A stretch of DNA of 64,000 nucleotides from Drosophila pseudoobscura (taxonomy: Eukaryota; Arthropoda; Insecta; Diptera; Drosophilidae): NCBI RefSeq assembly GCF_009870125.1, contig NC_046679.1, positions 25,420,001-25,484,000 on the forward strand, read 5' to 3'. Made by a program: the position numbers and the translations under genes. Each line of letters opens with the position of its first letter. Positions within the stretch are counted from its first letter, which is position 1. The notes beneath the pieces are model-generated. The model was not told the DNA's origin. It made no database searches and worked only from the letters and a program-made list of their open reading frames with translations. Below, one piece after another: positions 33,234-46,200 of the stretch.

Positions 33234-35342
33234 GAGTTGCTGCTGCGACCGCAACTCCACATTTATACCCGATACTTAGTCAGTATGGCTTTCCTCCGGC
33301 AGACGCCGCTAATATTAAGAAAGAGTTCGTGCGAGAGAGACAGAAAATCAGTCTGAGCGTGCCGTCGGGCGCTGCGTAGCCACTGCAAATTGATTTGTTC
33401 CTTTTGGCTATAAAAATGATCCGATCAGAACCAGATTCAGCAATCTGATAGATATGGTCATTCTCTATGATTGTGCGTTTTTAGTTTTCTCGAATCTGCA
33501 ATATTGTGGATGCCACAGATTTTCGTCCTTTGTGGAGGTTCCTTCCGCCTCCGGTGGGCCGAAATTTTAAAATGTACGTGTAATAGTGACATATTACAGA
33601 AGTCTGGTTACAAAATGTCGTTGCTCTAGCTCTTATAATCTTTGAGCCCTAGGCGCTTATAGGGACGGACAGACAGACGGGGCTCAATCGACTCGGCTAT
33701 TGACGCTGATCAAGAATATATATACTTTATGGGGTCGGCAACAATCCCCCTGGACGTTATACACATCCATTTTGAATTGATTGAATAATTGTTATTATAA
33801 TTGTTATTCTTGATTTTTATTGAATAATTGTTATTATAATTGTTATTCTTGATTTCTATTGAATAATTGTTATTTTTGATTTTTATTGAATAATTGTTAT
33901 TATAATTGTTATTTTTGATTTTTTTGAATAATTGTTATTCTTGATTTTTATTGAATAATCGTTATTCTTGATTTTTTTGAATAATTGTTATTATAATTGT
34001 TATTCTTGATTTTTATTGAATAATCGTTATTCTTGATTTTTATTGAATAATTGTTATTATAATTGTTATTTTTGATTTTTTTGAATAATTGTTATTATAA
34101 TTGTTATTCTTGATTTTTATTGAATAATTGTTATTATAATTGTTATTCTTGATTTTTATTGAATAATTGTTATTATAATTGTTATTTTTGATTTTTTTTG
34201 AATAATTGTTACTATAATTGTTATTCTTGATTTTTATTGAATAATTGTTAATATAATTGTTATTTTTGATTTTTTTGAATAATTGTTATTCTTGATTTTT
34301 ATTGAATAATCGTTATTCTTGATTTTTATTGAATAATTGTTATTATAATTGTTATTCTTGATTTTTATTGAATAATTGTTATTCTTGATTTTTATTGAAT
34401 AATTGCTATTATAATTGTTATTCTTGATTTTTATTGAATAATTGTTATTCTTGATTTTTATTGAATAATTGTTATTATAATTGTTATTTTTGATTTTTTT
34501 GAATAATTGTTAATATAATTGTTATTCTTGATTTTTTTGAATAATTGTTATTATAATTGTTATTCTTGATTTTTATTGAATAATTGTTATTATAATTGTT
34601 ATTTTTGATTTTTTTGAATAATTGTTATTCTTGATTTTTATTGAATAATCGTTATTCTTGATTTTTTTGAATAATTGTTATTATAATTGTTATTCTTGAT
34701 TTTTATTGAATAATCGTTATTCTTGATTTTTATTGAATAATTGTTATTATAATTGTTATTCTTGATTTTTATTGAATAATTGTTATTATAATTGTTATTT
34801 TTGATTTTTTTGAATAATTGTTATTCTTGATTTTTATTGAATAATTATTTTTATAATTATTATTCTTGATTTTTATTTAATAATTATAATTTTTGATTTT
34901 TATTGAATAATTATTATTTTTGATTTTTATTGTTTTTGCTTAAAATAAAACTCAAAAAATCTAACAGGATACCAAATTTGGTTAATCTAGCCTTAATAGT
35001 CTCTGAGATTTGTGGATGCCCCAGATTGTGGATTGTGGATGCCACAGGTTTTCGCCCTTTGTGGAGGCGGAAGTGAGCAGGGCGAAGTTTTGAAATATAC
35101 TTGTAGCAGTGGCATATCACAGAAGGCCGGATATAAAATGTCGTTGCTCCAGCTCTTATAGTTTTTGAGCTCATAGGGACGGACGGACAGACAGATAGGG
35201 CTCAATCGACTTGGATATTGATGCTAATCAAGAATATATATACTTTATGAGGTCGGAAAAAATTCCTTCAGGACGTTACACACATTCATTTTTATCACAA
35301 ATCTAATATACCCCTATACTCATTTTGAGTATCGGGTATAAA
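33234..35342 (+). mobile_element. DINE-1/INE-1-like helitron-derived element with internal satellite
   Basis: The left part (from GAGTTGCTGCTGCGACCGC) and the 3' part (GGGACGGACAGACAGACGG, AATCGACTCGG, GATCAAGAATATATATACTT, TATGGGGTCGG) are the well-known Drosophila DINE-1 signatures. The 3' end carries the hairpin CTATACTCATTTTGAGTATC followed by GGGTATA. A segment of about 265 bp occurs twice in direct order (about 33506-33775 and 35035-35295), with an AT-rich tandem array between them. No transposase is encoded, as expected for a non-autonomous element. Confidence 0.85.
33781..34932. repeat. AT-rich satellite array inside the DINE-1-like element
   Basis: About 1.15 kb of units starting TTGAATAATTGTTATT and ending CTTGATTTTTA. 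Two unit lengths mix: about 39-40 bp, with an extra ATAATTGTTATT, and about 27 bp without it. The plus strand is almost free of C except in CTTG and ATCGTT. It degenerates towards the right end (34840-34932). Confidence 0.92.
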
Positions 35343-38300
35343 AACACTCTGAATAATTTGAGACGTGTCCGATGAGGCGTGACTAACAAACTCAATTGAA
35401 CTAGCATATGAAATCGGGAATAAATATTTCAGGATTAACAAATCGTCGATTGATCCAATCGAATTTAAAGTTTGCGCCCACAATTTTGTGACAAATGCCA
35501 TCCGTAAAGCCTTGAATATGTACCAGCCAACTTTCGGAATTGAATTGCCGACGAATCCAAATCGTTTTTCCGGCCAATGGCAAATCGCAAATGGCAGCTT
35601 CAACAAGTAAGCAGGCGGAAAAGTGCACGCTGGCTGGCTCCTCGGGCCAGGAGTAGCGGAATCGCTGGGAAGTGCACAAATATTGCCATCGTACACACAT
35701 ACGTTGAGCGTCAGCCAATATTCCGGCGAGTGTTTAACCGGACCCCCATTGAAGCCGCTCTTTGACGTCTACCGAACTCCGGACTACGGACTCCGGACTC
35801 CGGACTGCTACTTCGACTGCGACTGCGCCTGGCACCATCGACAAGACGGCTGACTGCTGACGACTCTGTGCCAAATAATATTATGGCTTCAGTTTGGTTT
35901 TAGCCGTTCACGGTGCGGGTGCTACACGCGACGACGATTCGGACGGAGTAAACGACAACCAAAGGCGTAATATCCGGAGGCAGAGCAGTGTGGCTGTCCG
36001 TCGGTGCTTTTGTCGGTTCGGTGTCTGCGTCGGCAGGAGTCTGTTCGCATGTGTCAAAGCCTGGCGCCAGTCGGCAATGTGCAAATAAATATCACTTATA
36101 CGCATAAACATCCTCGAGAGTGGAGTGAAGGGAGGGAGCCCTGGATGTGGAAGTGGATGTGGTGTGGTGTGGGCCGGAGATGCTCGAATCGCATACTAAA
36201 TTCACTTAACTAACCTAACCAAATAACGGAGGCTCCCTCAAAAAGTAAGAACCAGGCTGTAGGCAGGGTAGGCGGGCAAGGTAGATGGATGCACGGGTTA
36301 AAAGGACTTTAACCAGCACTAATTAAATCCACTTGTTCGGGGCTTTGGAATCCGATAATGATTTGTACTCGTATTCGTAGATGAACCTAGTATATGTGTA
36401 AACAACCCTGGCACAGGACTAGGAGTGGGAGGTGCACCTCTGCGGTGGTTCAGCATATCTACGTCCAGGGCAGGGCATGGCATTAATCAAGCCGGTCGGA
36501 CCAGAATTCCCGATATTCTGCCCCACAAACAGAAAGGGCTTCCCGAACCTGTGGACGGAATGGCACCCGTGTGTGGGGCCTGATGGATGCGTGCCATTAG
36601 TTAAAAGTTGGCAAAAAACGTGGCAGCGTGGACGCAATCGCCTTGAAGCAGGAGAGGGGGTGGCTATGCATGGCTTGGCTTGGCGGCTTGGGTCTCAGGC
36701 TAAGCGGCTATTTGCGGGTCCGCAGGAACAACAAGAAATAAAATGGAAAACTCATTTCCCGTCGCCAGGCAACGCAAATTGAATATGGCCTGTCTGGGCT
36801 GCGATTTTGCTTTAGCTGAGCCCTAAACAGGATATTGTTTTCAGGACGTCTCCCGCCTGCCGCCTGCCGCCCGCCGCCTCCCGGGAAATGAGCACTTCGG
36901 CCGGATTTGTTCGGCGGTTAAAAGAGGTCCCGATGAGCCAGGCCTTTTGATGTTCAGACATCCATGCATGCAAAGCGCTCCACTTTGTACCGCTTGCTTC
37001 TGACAGCTTAATTAGGCCCCTAAATAGTTGTGGAATTCTCGTAGCTTCAACTCAAGTTGTGCGGACAGTGGTAGACGGGGTGGTCGAGGGCGGGGAGGAG
37101 AGTACCCAAAACAGGACTCTTGAACATAGCTCCGCACGTGACCAACTGCCAAGAACGTGTCCCAGGGCCTTGCTGGGCAATCGGACGCGTTCGCCAGTCG
37201 GTCTCGGACGCTCCATGGCAGTATACGAGTGGCAACACGGAGCGACGCCACGTTGCGATGCTTTATGACAAATATTTATATTGTATTTGATTGGTTTTTA
37301 TTACGGTTCGATGTGCAGATAGCCCACGTCGCAGAGTCCTGGCCGCCCCCAGCCCAAAATTTGACACGCACAAAGGCAGAGTCCTGGCCCCAAAATTGCT
37401 TTAGCTGAAGCACCGTCAATAAAGGTACTGGGATTTCTCGTGATACCAGCCAGGCCAGTGTTTCCATTCCTCCAGTGGCTAAACAAAACAATTAAGCAAT
37501 GAATTGCTTTACTAATACAAACTTGTGGGTGCTCTACCACAGGCCAGAGTGGATGCTCTCAAGGCAGTCCATCTTATGGTGTCCTGCCGCAGTTCCCTGC
37601 CCACCGGGGTTAGAATCCTGTTGCACTGTTTGTTGCAAAGAAAGGAATACCATAGTTTGAGTCATTGGCTAAATAATAAGAGTGTAAGAGTGCAGAGGTC
37701 TAAGTTCAACCCTAAAAACCCCTTGGGATGTCGATGACATAACAAAAGTATTTCCTAATTATTCTATTACCTATTTTATTGGCTTTCCTAGTGGTACAAG
37801 CAAGGGTCTTACAACACTAGTCAAACAGAGAATACTTTTACTACACAGAGAGACTTTATTGGAGTGTCTAATGTAGTCCGGAATGACAGCATTAGTTAGC
37901 CAAGAAGGCAATCTCCGAACGATCGTTTCCACGCCGTCTACACATATAGTGATCTATTTCAATTTTCATAAGCCCTCCTTAAAAGTAAGCCATTGATTTG
38001 TGCAAAGGCGAGACACCAGGATCGAATACATTGGATTGCATAGACCACAACAAATGCTCAGACCTTTGTACTACGTATTGCGAACGGCCCAATGACCAAG
38101 GGACCAGGGACCAGGGACCGCATCAAAGTGTCGACAAGTTAATTGCCAGAATTTTAAATTCAACGGATACATGCGAAGGTGGCCGTAGCCATGGAAGGCA
38201 ATGTTAATTTGGGCTTTTTGGGTAAATATTTGCCGGCACTTGGCCTGAACCAATACTGACTGTCCCGAGCAGGATCGTTCTTCCGAATGAAGAAACACTA

Positions 38301-41300
38301 AAAGGTTTGTCCGTTCTGCTTCAAGTGACAATAAAATAAATTTGAAAGTCCAGAGCAGCGCCAGAGCAGTGCCTGGAGTGGTTTTCCTTTGCCAGAAACA
38401 AAGCAAAGTGCGTTGTCAGCCGCGGGATTGACAGACGCAGACTGGGTCCCCGTGCGTCCCCGGGCGTCACCGTGAGTCCCCGGGCGTCACCGTGAGTCCC
38501 CGTGCGTCCCCGGGCGTCACCGTGTGTCCCCGTCTGCAGCTCAACTGTTGCACATACCTCCGAACATCCCATCTACCCACTAATTGACTGACAGTCGGCT
38601 CCAACCACGAATTGCGCAAGAGTTGACTCAATAATTAGTCCCATCCATCACACGCTCCGATGAACCCGCTCTAAATATAGCTGGCTGCCTATCAGGGAGG
38701 TGCCATCAGGTCCCATCAGGGACAGTAATTAATGCAAAGCTCCTGCATTAGCCCCATATCCAAAGCAGCCCAAAGTCCCAGCCCTGCACGTGGATGAGTG
38801 AAGATTAGCCGGAAGGCAACAGATGGCCGACTAATGCGAAGTCGGATGCAAAGCATTCCACTGAATTTTCTAGGAGAGCATCGAATGGCCACTTCACACC
38901 CAGAACTGTCTCTCCAATACCCTCTACTGTGCCCAATATGGTTTCGATATTTGGGAGTAAGCGTATAATGTGGATTAAAATTGAGAAATTTATATGGCTG
39001 GCCCCTTAATGATTTAGGTGTTCAAGTTCGGGTTTGAGTTTGCTTTAAAGCGATTCTGTTGTGACACATCTACACACTCAAGCCCGAGTCGAAGCACTTT
39101 GATATCTGTTGCCGTTTGTGTATCCTTGACAACACATTCAAGTTTTCCCTGATTATTGACTTTTGCGACTAGGACACATTCCGGGACTCCGCCCGTGGGC
39201 ATATGTGAGGGGGAGGGGCGTTGGGATGCGGAGGGCATACCCAAGGCCCGGACCCAAGCCCCGAGCCGCCGTCCTCTTCCACGTTGTTCAACTAAACGAA
39301 ACGTAAATCTCATTTTCAGTTTGTTTGCCTTTCGCCATCGACTTAAGCCGGGGCTCTGAGCTCTTGACTGCTGGCTTCCAAACACTTGTTTGCCTAGGCC
39401 AAAAGGCAAAAGGGATGGGTCTGTTTACACTATTCGATTGCCATCTCATGCTCAGACTCATCCTCATCCTCAGCTCGGGCTTAGGGCAGAGCCAAGGCCA
39501 AGGCCACATATGCGCTAAGCGCCCGGCCTGCCCAGGTCCCGCCCAGTGCCCAATCTGTGCCAGCTCGCTTCAGTGCATGGCTTAGAGGCAGCTCCAGCCC
39601 GAACGGAACTCTGCGGACCCTCTCTGGTAGGGAGATCCCTCAGTTGCTGTTGCTGTTGTTTTTGCCTATCCTTGGGCGTTCAACTAAAATATGTTGAAGT
39701 TAAATTGTTCACTTTGCTCCCACCACTGTGCAGTACACAGTGCTATGGTACGAGTATTTGGCTGAGTACCGAGTGGGAGCTCCGACTCGACTGGGTGACG
39801 TGGCCATCAGCAGCTCGAGCTTGCCCACTCGAAAAGTGCAAGTTCGTAAGCCAGTTGGCAACATAAATAATCAAAACTTTAAGCCCGCAAAGTCTGCCAC
39901 TTGGCATTGCCCAGAACTTAACAAAGTTTTCTGTGTTAGACTCTCCTCTCCTCTCCTCTGCTCGTCCCCGTCTCCGAACCACTCGGAATTGCACTTTTTC
40001 GCCGCTTTTGTTGACTCTGGGGAAAATTGCTTTCGAGTGCACCTCTTTGTCCTCCTCTCCTCTCTGCCCCTCGCCTCTTCTTTCCTCTGTGCTGCTCCTG
40101 TTGGTGCTCCATCCTCTCGTTCTGGCCCACTTTTGTGCTCTTTAATTGCGTTCTGTTCTGTTTTGTTCTGTTCTGTTGCGACGACTACGCACGGAAGCGC
40201 CACAATGGAAGGCATGCAACAGTTTACCATCAGCTCTAACAACATTATTGGCTCTGCAATGAATGTGCTGTGTGTGGCGTAGCACTTCCCTCCTCCCTGC
40301 CGCACCTTAATACCCTGCAGGTGACGCAAGGAGAGGTGAGAGGCCACAAGGGTCAGGGTGGAGCTGGCAGAGAAAGGGAATGCAGATTACATGCAGAACA
40401 GACCTCGGATTAAGTCTTTGTGGGCACAGGGCACAGAAAAGCTCTATTGGTCGGCTCAGACCAGACCAAACCAGACCAGACCAGACCAGACCAGGCCGAG
40501 GGGTGTTCTCGCCGTCGGGCTGGAACATTCGCAGACAGTGGAGCTATGAAAATATTCCCTTATTTGTCTTTTTATTTCATTTTCCTATGGAATGTGATAC
40601 AGCAAAAGGCAAAGGTAGTCTCTCTGCATCGTTTTCAGCTCGGTTTAAATTCTCCAATGGCAAAGGATACATTTTACCGACTTAAGGCACTCGAAATGTG
40701 ACGGGAACTGCCTGCAAGATGGTACATAATTGTAAATGAAAGCAGACCATGTTCAAGCTCGCAGAATACTTGTATTCTCAGGGGACTCTGATAGTCAAAA
40801 TAATGAGAGCAGAAACTAGATTTCACTTATCAAACAACTCTTTTTGGGTGTGTAGGATTATGTATGGTTACTTTGCAATTATCCCGCACGTCAGCCATGA
40901 ATGTGCCTGCCATTGGCTCTTTGACTGGACCGAGCCCAGTTGTAGCTTTGATAAACAAAAAATGGAACATTGGCGGTCCCTTGCGTCAAAAAAACTGTAT
41001 GGTCCGGGGCTGGTAGGAGTGTGGCTCCCCTTCGGCCACGTACCCAGTGGATGGTCTGCTCCTCATGGTCGGTGGACGATAAATAGCTTGTGCTGTTGGC
41101 CAGAAGCAAACAGACCTCTTTTATGGCCATGTTGTTATTATGTTATCACCCGGAGGCCACATTCGCCTGGGGCTGGACACTGTCGAGGGGTTGTTGTTGG
41201 AGGTGCTCTGGCCGGTGCTGGTGCTGGTGCTTGGAGCGAGGTGCCAACGCTTATCATAACATATGCAATAATAATCCACAGCCGGCCGGCCTCTGGTGCT

Positions 41301-42100
41301 GGGGGGCGACATCAAGTTTGATAATAAAGGCGGAATGTGACCACGGAATGGCCCGGCGGGTCAGTGCCATCTGCCTCTGGCTGGCTGCTCCTCCCCCTTC
41401 CCTGCTGAGCCACCAGCCCTGTCCGTGAACACCCAGTGATTGGCATTTATGACTCATACTTGTCTAGCAGACCCATTAGGGGCAATTATTGATGGGGGCC
41501 CTGAATTTCCCACTGGAACTGAGACCGACCGCAGTGGACACCTTTTTGACACGACACTGAACAGGGGCGGGACGGGGCGGGGCGGGAGGGGAGTGGCGGC
41601 TGTTGCCCTTAACTGGTTACTTGTTTAACTTAATTGCAGGCTTAAAGTTTGATTTAACGGCTGACAGAAGGACTAAGCGGGTAACAGAATCGAATTCACT
41701 CGAGAATGTATTTTTCTCTTTGTACACATAATATTCATAATTTTAAGCATACAATAGCGATAAAGAATGATAATTTCCGCAGCGAAATGCTATGTGACTT
41801 TGTGACTGTCGACTGTCGGGGCAAAGTCATTAATCGGATCCGCATCGAAATCCCATTAAATATATATAATCCCATACGGATGGCGGATGTGGCACGAAGC
41901 TTTAAATTTTTCATCGAGTCTCAGTTGGCTCCGACATTTCATATTCCGCGGAAACCCTCGCTCGCCCATTCATCGAAATTGAGTTTGACAGTGAAAAAAC
42001 AGTGTATCTGCTCGTGTTTTAATGCAATAATAGAGTCCGGAGCCAAATAGGACCAACAAGTATAATTAATGGCTTGTGCTAATTAAGCGAGGCGCAGCTC
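35343..42100. other. Gene desert, part 1
   Basis: No supported gene. Many frames of 60-180 codons exist on both strands, but none has recognisable domains, and several start without ATG. Local simple repeats: (GGACTCC)n near 35772-35806, the 10-bp minisatellite at 38451-38530, and (CCAGA)n at about 40459-40496. The region may be regulatory. Confidence 0.45.
38451..38530. repeat. 10-bp GC-rich minisatellite
   Basis: Eight exact 10-bp registers of CGTGCGTCCC, CGGGCGTCAC, CGTGAGTCCC and CGTGTGTCCC, with no length change. A partial unit ACTGGGTCCC precedes it. Confidence 0.9.
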
Positions 42101-43270
42101 TCAGTGACCGCAGTGGGGCAAATTGGGAGGATTTTACGCCACCGAACAAAAGCAGCCACAAAAGCAGGGGAAAGGCCATGATTGCATATTGCGACTAAAA
42201 GATACCCGCTGAAAAATATTCGTTATTCCTATTTTCCGTACAAAATCCACACTCGTATCCGTATATTATTAGTGATTCGAATCTGAATGAATCTGCAGGA
42301 AGGCTTCGCACTCAAGTGGCATGTGTATAGCGGAATACTATGGATTCATGTAGGGCTTTATTATACATATATGTTACATAAGTAGTAAAGAAACGGACTT
42401 TGTTTCAACAAGTTTAAGTTGTTCATTCAATCCACCCAGCTGATCAAATAAACAATTGCTTGAACCCCAACTACAGGGCGGTGTCGAATGTTTTCGAAAG
42501 GTCAAAGGTGCACATGGGCATTTCTATTGGGGGCTACGTTTCAGTAGTAAGTAGATAGCCCTATATATTTACCAACAAAAAGGACAACAATCGAATGTAC
42601 GGTTTTAAAGAAATAAGCCAAAATATGACCTGATGTTACGTTATCAAAAACATAAATGTTTTTTGAGGTTGGGGTTCAAAATTTAAAAACTCCGCGAATT
42701 GGATGGGACTATGAGTATAAGATTTTTTCATACGAATAAATGAAATATAGAGTGTTCATTTTCTCAGTTATGACCCATAAAAACGTTTTCTGTGTTTTTG
42801 TTAAAGGTCCGGAGGCATCTGACGTACGTTACGCAATTCCGGGGTAATAAAAGATTAAAAATATACCGTTAGCCGAGATTGGGCCAATTTTCTGGGATTT
42901 TTTTAAGAAGATTCAATATTTCAGACTTTGAGGAAACTCTTGACTCAAGAATCATCTTTCATAAAGCAGATAATAGTCAAGGAAATCAGGACTATAAAAA
43001 TATGAAAAAAACAGAACTTTTGCCTATTCAAGCAGGTTTTCACATCAAAGCTAATGAAATTGTATGTCAATTGCTTAATCTAAAAGTATAACGAAATCTG
43101 GATCTATTGGCTCACAGTGAGAGGAAAGAAGATGGCAGCCCTTCTAATCCTGCACAAAAACTATGGATGTAAAGTTTATTAAATCTGATTCATTTCATAT
43201 CTCAATGTGGATTGACGAAGATTTCCAGGTATCTGAGATTCAGGTGTTGCTACAGAAAGTTAGCCAGATC
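42101..43270. other. AT-rich island within the gene desert
   Basis: Clearly more AT-rich than its flanks. It holds a 70-codon frame (42879-43091) with no recognisable content. It could be an old transposon fragment, but no terminal repeats were found. Confidence 0.35.
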
Positions 43271-46200
43271 TTCGTATGCCAAAGAGTCAGCGGCGACTGG
43301 GGAGCACGCACTTTTGCAAATTAGTTGGCCAAGAAAACTTTGCTAGCCAACTGAGCCCCAGAAAGGCCTTCCGTTTGGGCTTGTATCTGTCTGTGTGCCT
43401 GCCACATCTCTGCGACAGCCAGTATATGGGTGGGTACCGAAAAGAAAAACTTTGTACTGGATATCTAACTTGTGGTTTCAGACCTTCCGACTAGCTCTCG
43501 CCGCGCCGCTCCGGAATGGGTGCTGGCTCATGCATGCATAGCTAATCCTAATCCCGGCATGTCCTTGTCCTGCAGCAATACTGAAACGCTTTACATGCTC
43601 TTGCAGCTCCATGTAGGCCACTCGACTTGGTAGCTTATGAAGCGTTAACAAAACCATCGCCACGGCCCGTCCCCTCCGACTGCTCTGGCATATAGACCAC
43701 GCCCCAACGCGCTCCAGTGACATTTGGCTAGACTATCAGGCAGTGCCAAAGGACGCCAAGGAGTCAGGACCCTCGTCAGAGCTGATTATTAATGCAAAAC
43801 AATTAGCGCAACGCCCAGTCCGGCGCATTTAACACGCTGAAGCATTGCACGGCCAGTGGAAGGGGGCGGGTGACACGGGCCACTAGGGGCGACGGCGGCG
43901 CCTTAAAGTATGCATCAAAATATTAAAACTTTTAATTGTACGACTGCCAGTCCCTGCCAGTATCCGTATCCGTATCGGTGTGAGCGTAAGTATGCGCGTG
44001 TATGTGTGCACTGCTCTGTCGCTTGGGGAGCTGAGCTGGGGAGCAATGGCAGAAACCAGCCACCTTGAGCAATAAACATACATATGTACTTTCCTGTTCG
44101 CGGCGCAAATATTTGGTCTCCTCTTTCTCTGTCCCCAGCGCACTGCGCCTGTGGCATGTTGTGTGGCTTGTGTTTGTGTCCATACATGCAGACCAGCAGA
44201 AGGGGCAGGTGGGAAGACATTCGAGGCCTCTCCTGGTATTCATCTCCGGGCAATTCTGCTTGAGCGAAGCAACTGAAAACAGCACGACACAAAGAAAAAA
44301 TTAAGATACACTTGCAGAAATATGTACAACTCTTTACTTTATCTGCAAAAAGTTTCAGAATCGTACGCCCATTATCTAATGAAATGTTCAGACCGAGAAA
44401 CCCAGCCACAGAATATTTTCAGCCTCCTCCCCGTTTATGCACTCGAATAATATTGATTGCCAGCAGAGAACTGGCTCCAGCATTTAATTGGATACTCGAC
44501 TCGACTCGACTCGCACCGAAAATGTGCTGAGCACTTCCCCCCCCCCCCACACCCCTCTCGCTTCTAATCAAACATTTGCATGACTTTTCCGCTGAGCCGT
44601 TCCGACCGCCACACAGGCAAAGACGACAAGTAAACCGCTCGAACGCTCTTGTTCCACGTTGGATGACTCCCTTTGTTGCCCGATTTTCCGCCTGGCACAC
44701 AAACACAACCCCCACAACACCACCCCCTCCCACAAGCGCATGGAAGCGTTGCAGCTGTAAACTTTTTGTGGCAATTTTGAAAACTACCCCAAACCTAATT
44801 GCGTTTTTGTTCCGCTCCCGCTACCGCTAACGTACTTTAGTTGGTATCGTTACCGAAGTTTTAGTTCCAATTACGATAGAAACTAGCGGCTCATTTTGGC
44901 TCCGGTACATTAGGGTTGATTAAAAGTTTACAATACCTCAAGCCCACAAGCTTCATAACCCAAGCTCAAACAGTGCAAAGGAGGAAAATTAGGGCGTACA
45001 ATACGAGAACGGAGCCAAATAGAAAAGCGACGATAAAAGTATAGTAGATTTGCATTAAATATTGCCAAGATGGCAGTTTCTGACAGGAGTATCTGCGAGT
45101 GCCTATACGACCAGGACGGGTAGAAGGAAAGTAGAACCAAACAGCACTGGAGTTCAAGGGGCCGGCTGGGCTCTTGTTAACTTCTGACGGGAATTGAGCT
45201 GGGATAAACCTATGAACTGAAAATATAAAAGTCCAACTTACTGACTTGATTTACGGTCGTCCTCACCTGCTTCAGGCTGTCAAGAACTGATGGGCGGTTT
45301 GCTGGGCTCAAGAGCCGGAGGAGAATAGTCTGGCAGATAGTGAAATAATTGTGGATAAAAGTAAAAAGAAACTGACATTTTGAATCAGGGATTTAATTGG
45401 ATTTTTCTTGAACCACTGTTATTCAATGGGAAAAAACTACATACTGTTATAGCATAGTATATCTGCCTTGCACTCTCGCAGTACAAGGATTACAGGGATT
45501 CAAAATGATTCGGATGAATGTAACCCCCGGATGAATGGGTAACAGCACTAGGGAAATCTATGTGATTGCAGAACAACGAGGATCCTCTTTTCCATTGTCC
45601 TGGTGCTTTGTGATTGATTCAAATTGGGGAGATTGGGGATATTGGGGAGCGGGTTGCCAGCTACGGCTGCAGGTGCAAGGCGGTACAGCCGGGCTGTAGA
45701 AAGTCGGACGGAGTGCGCTCGCTCTGCTCTGACCTCGGCACTGAAATCGCCTTGAGACGACTCGTTTAATTCAATTAATTGAAATCCCAAACGGCGCCGG
45801 TTGCCTGGGGCGTGGCGAAGTGCGGTGTGGCAAGTGGTCGGTGAGGAGGTTTGGTTTGCTCGGATGTGGCAAAGAAAAAGTTCCCATGAGCGGGCACTGG
45901 GGGGGACCCTCCCTTCCTTTGGCTGGTATCCAGCAGGCTCCCCGGCCAAAACACCCAGCCAAAACACATCCTTGTTGGGGGCGTCTTTGTGTGCTTTGTG
46001 TGGCACTCTTTGTATGAAACAAAGCGAAGCCCAGCAAGGAGTGGAGAGCCTGGAAAACAATGCGGAATCCTATCAGAGGGTCACACAGTACCTGGGAACA
46101 CTCTCAACGTACATGTCCTTGAGCCTACCATCTATTCACCTGATTATACCCTTTCAACAGTTTCATAATCAGTCCTAGGACGAAGCAGACGAAGCACTGG

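Noticed and set aside
33781..34932. CRISPR-like array
   Set aside because: Units are directly adjacent AT-rich tandem repeats without unique spacers, in a eukaryotic genome.
39728..40347. Overlapping frames of 158-184 codons on both strands
   Set aside because: CT-rich low-complexity sequence leaves all frames open; no homology is seen.
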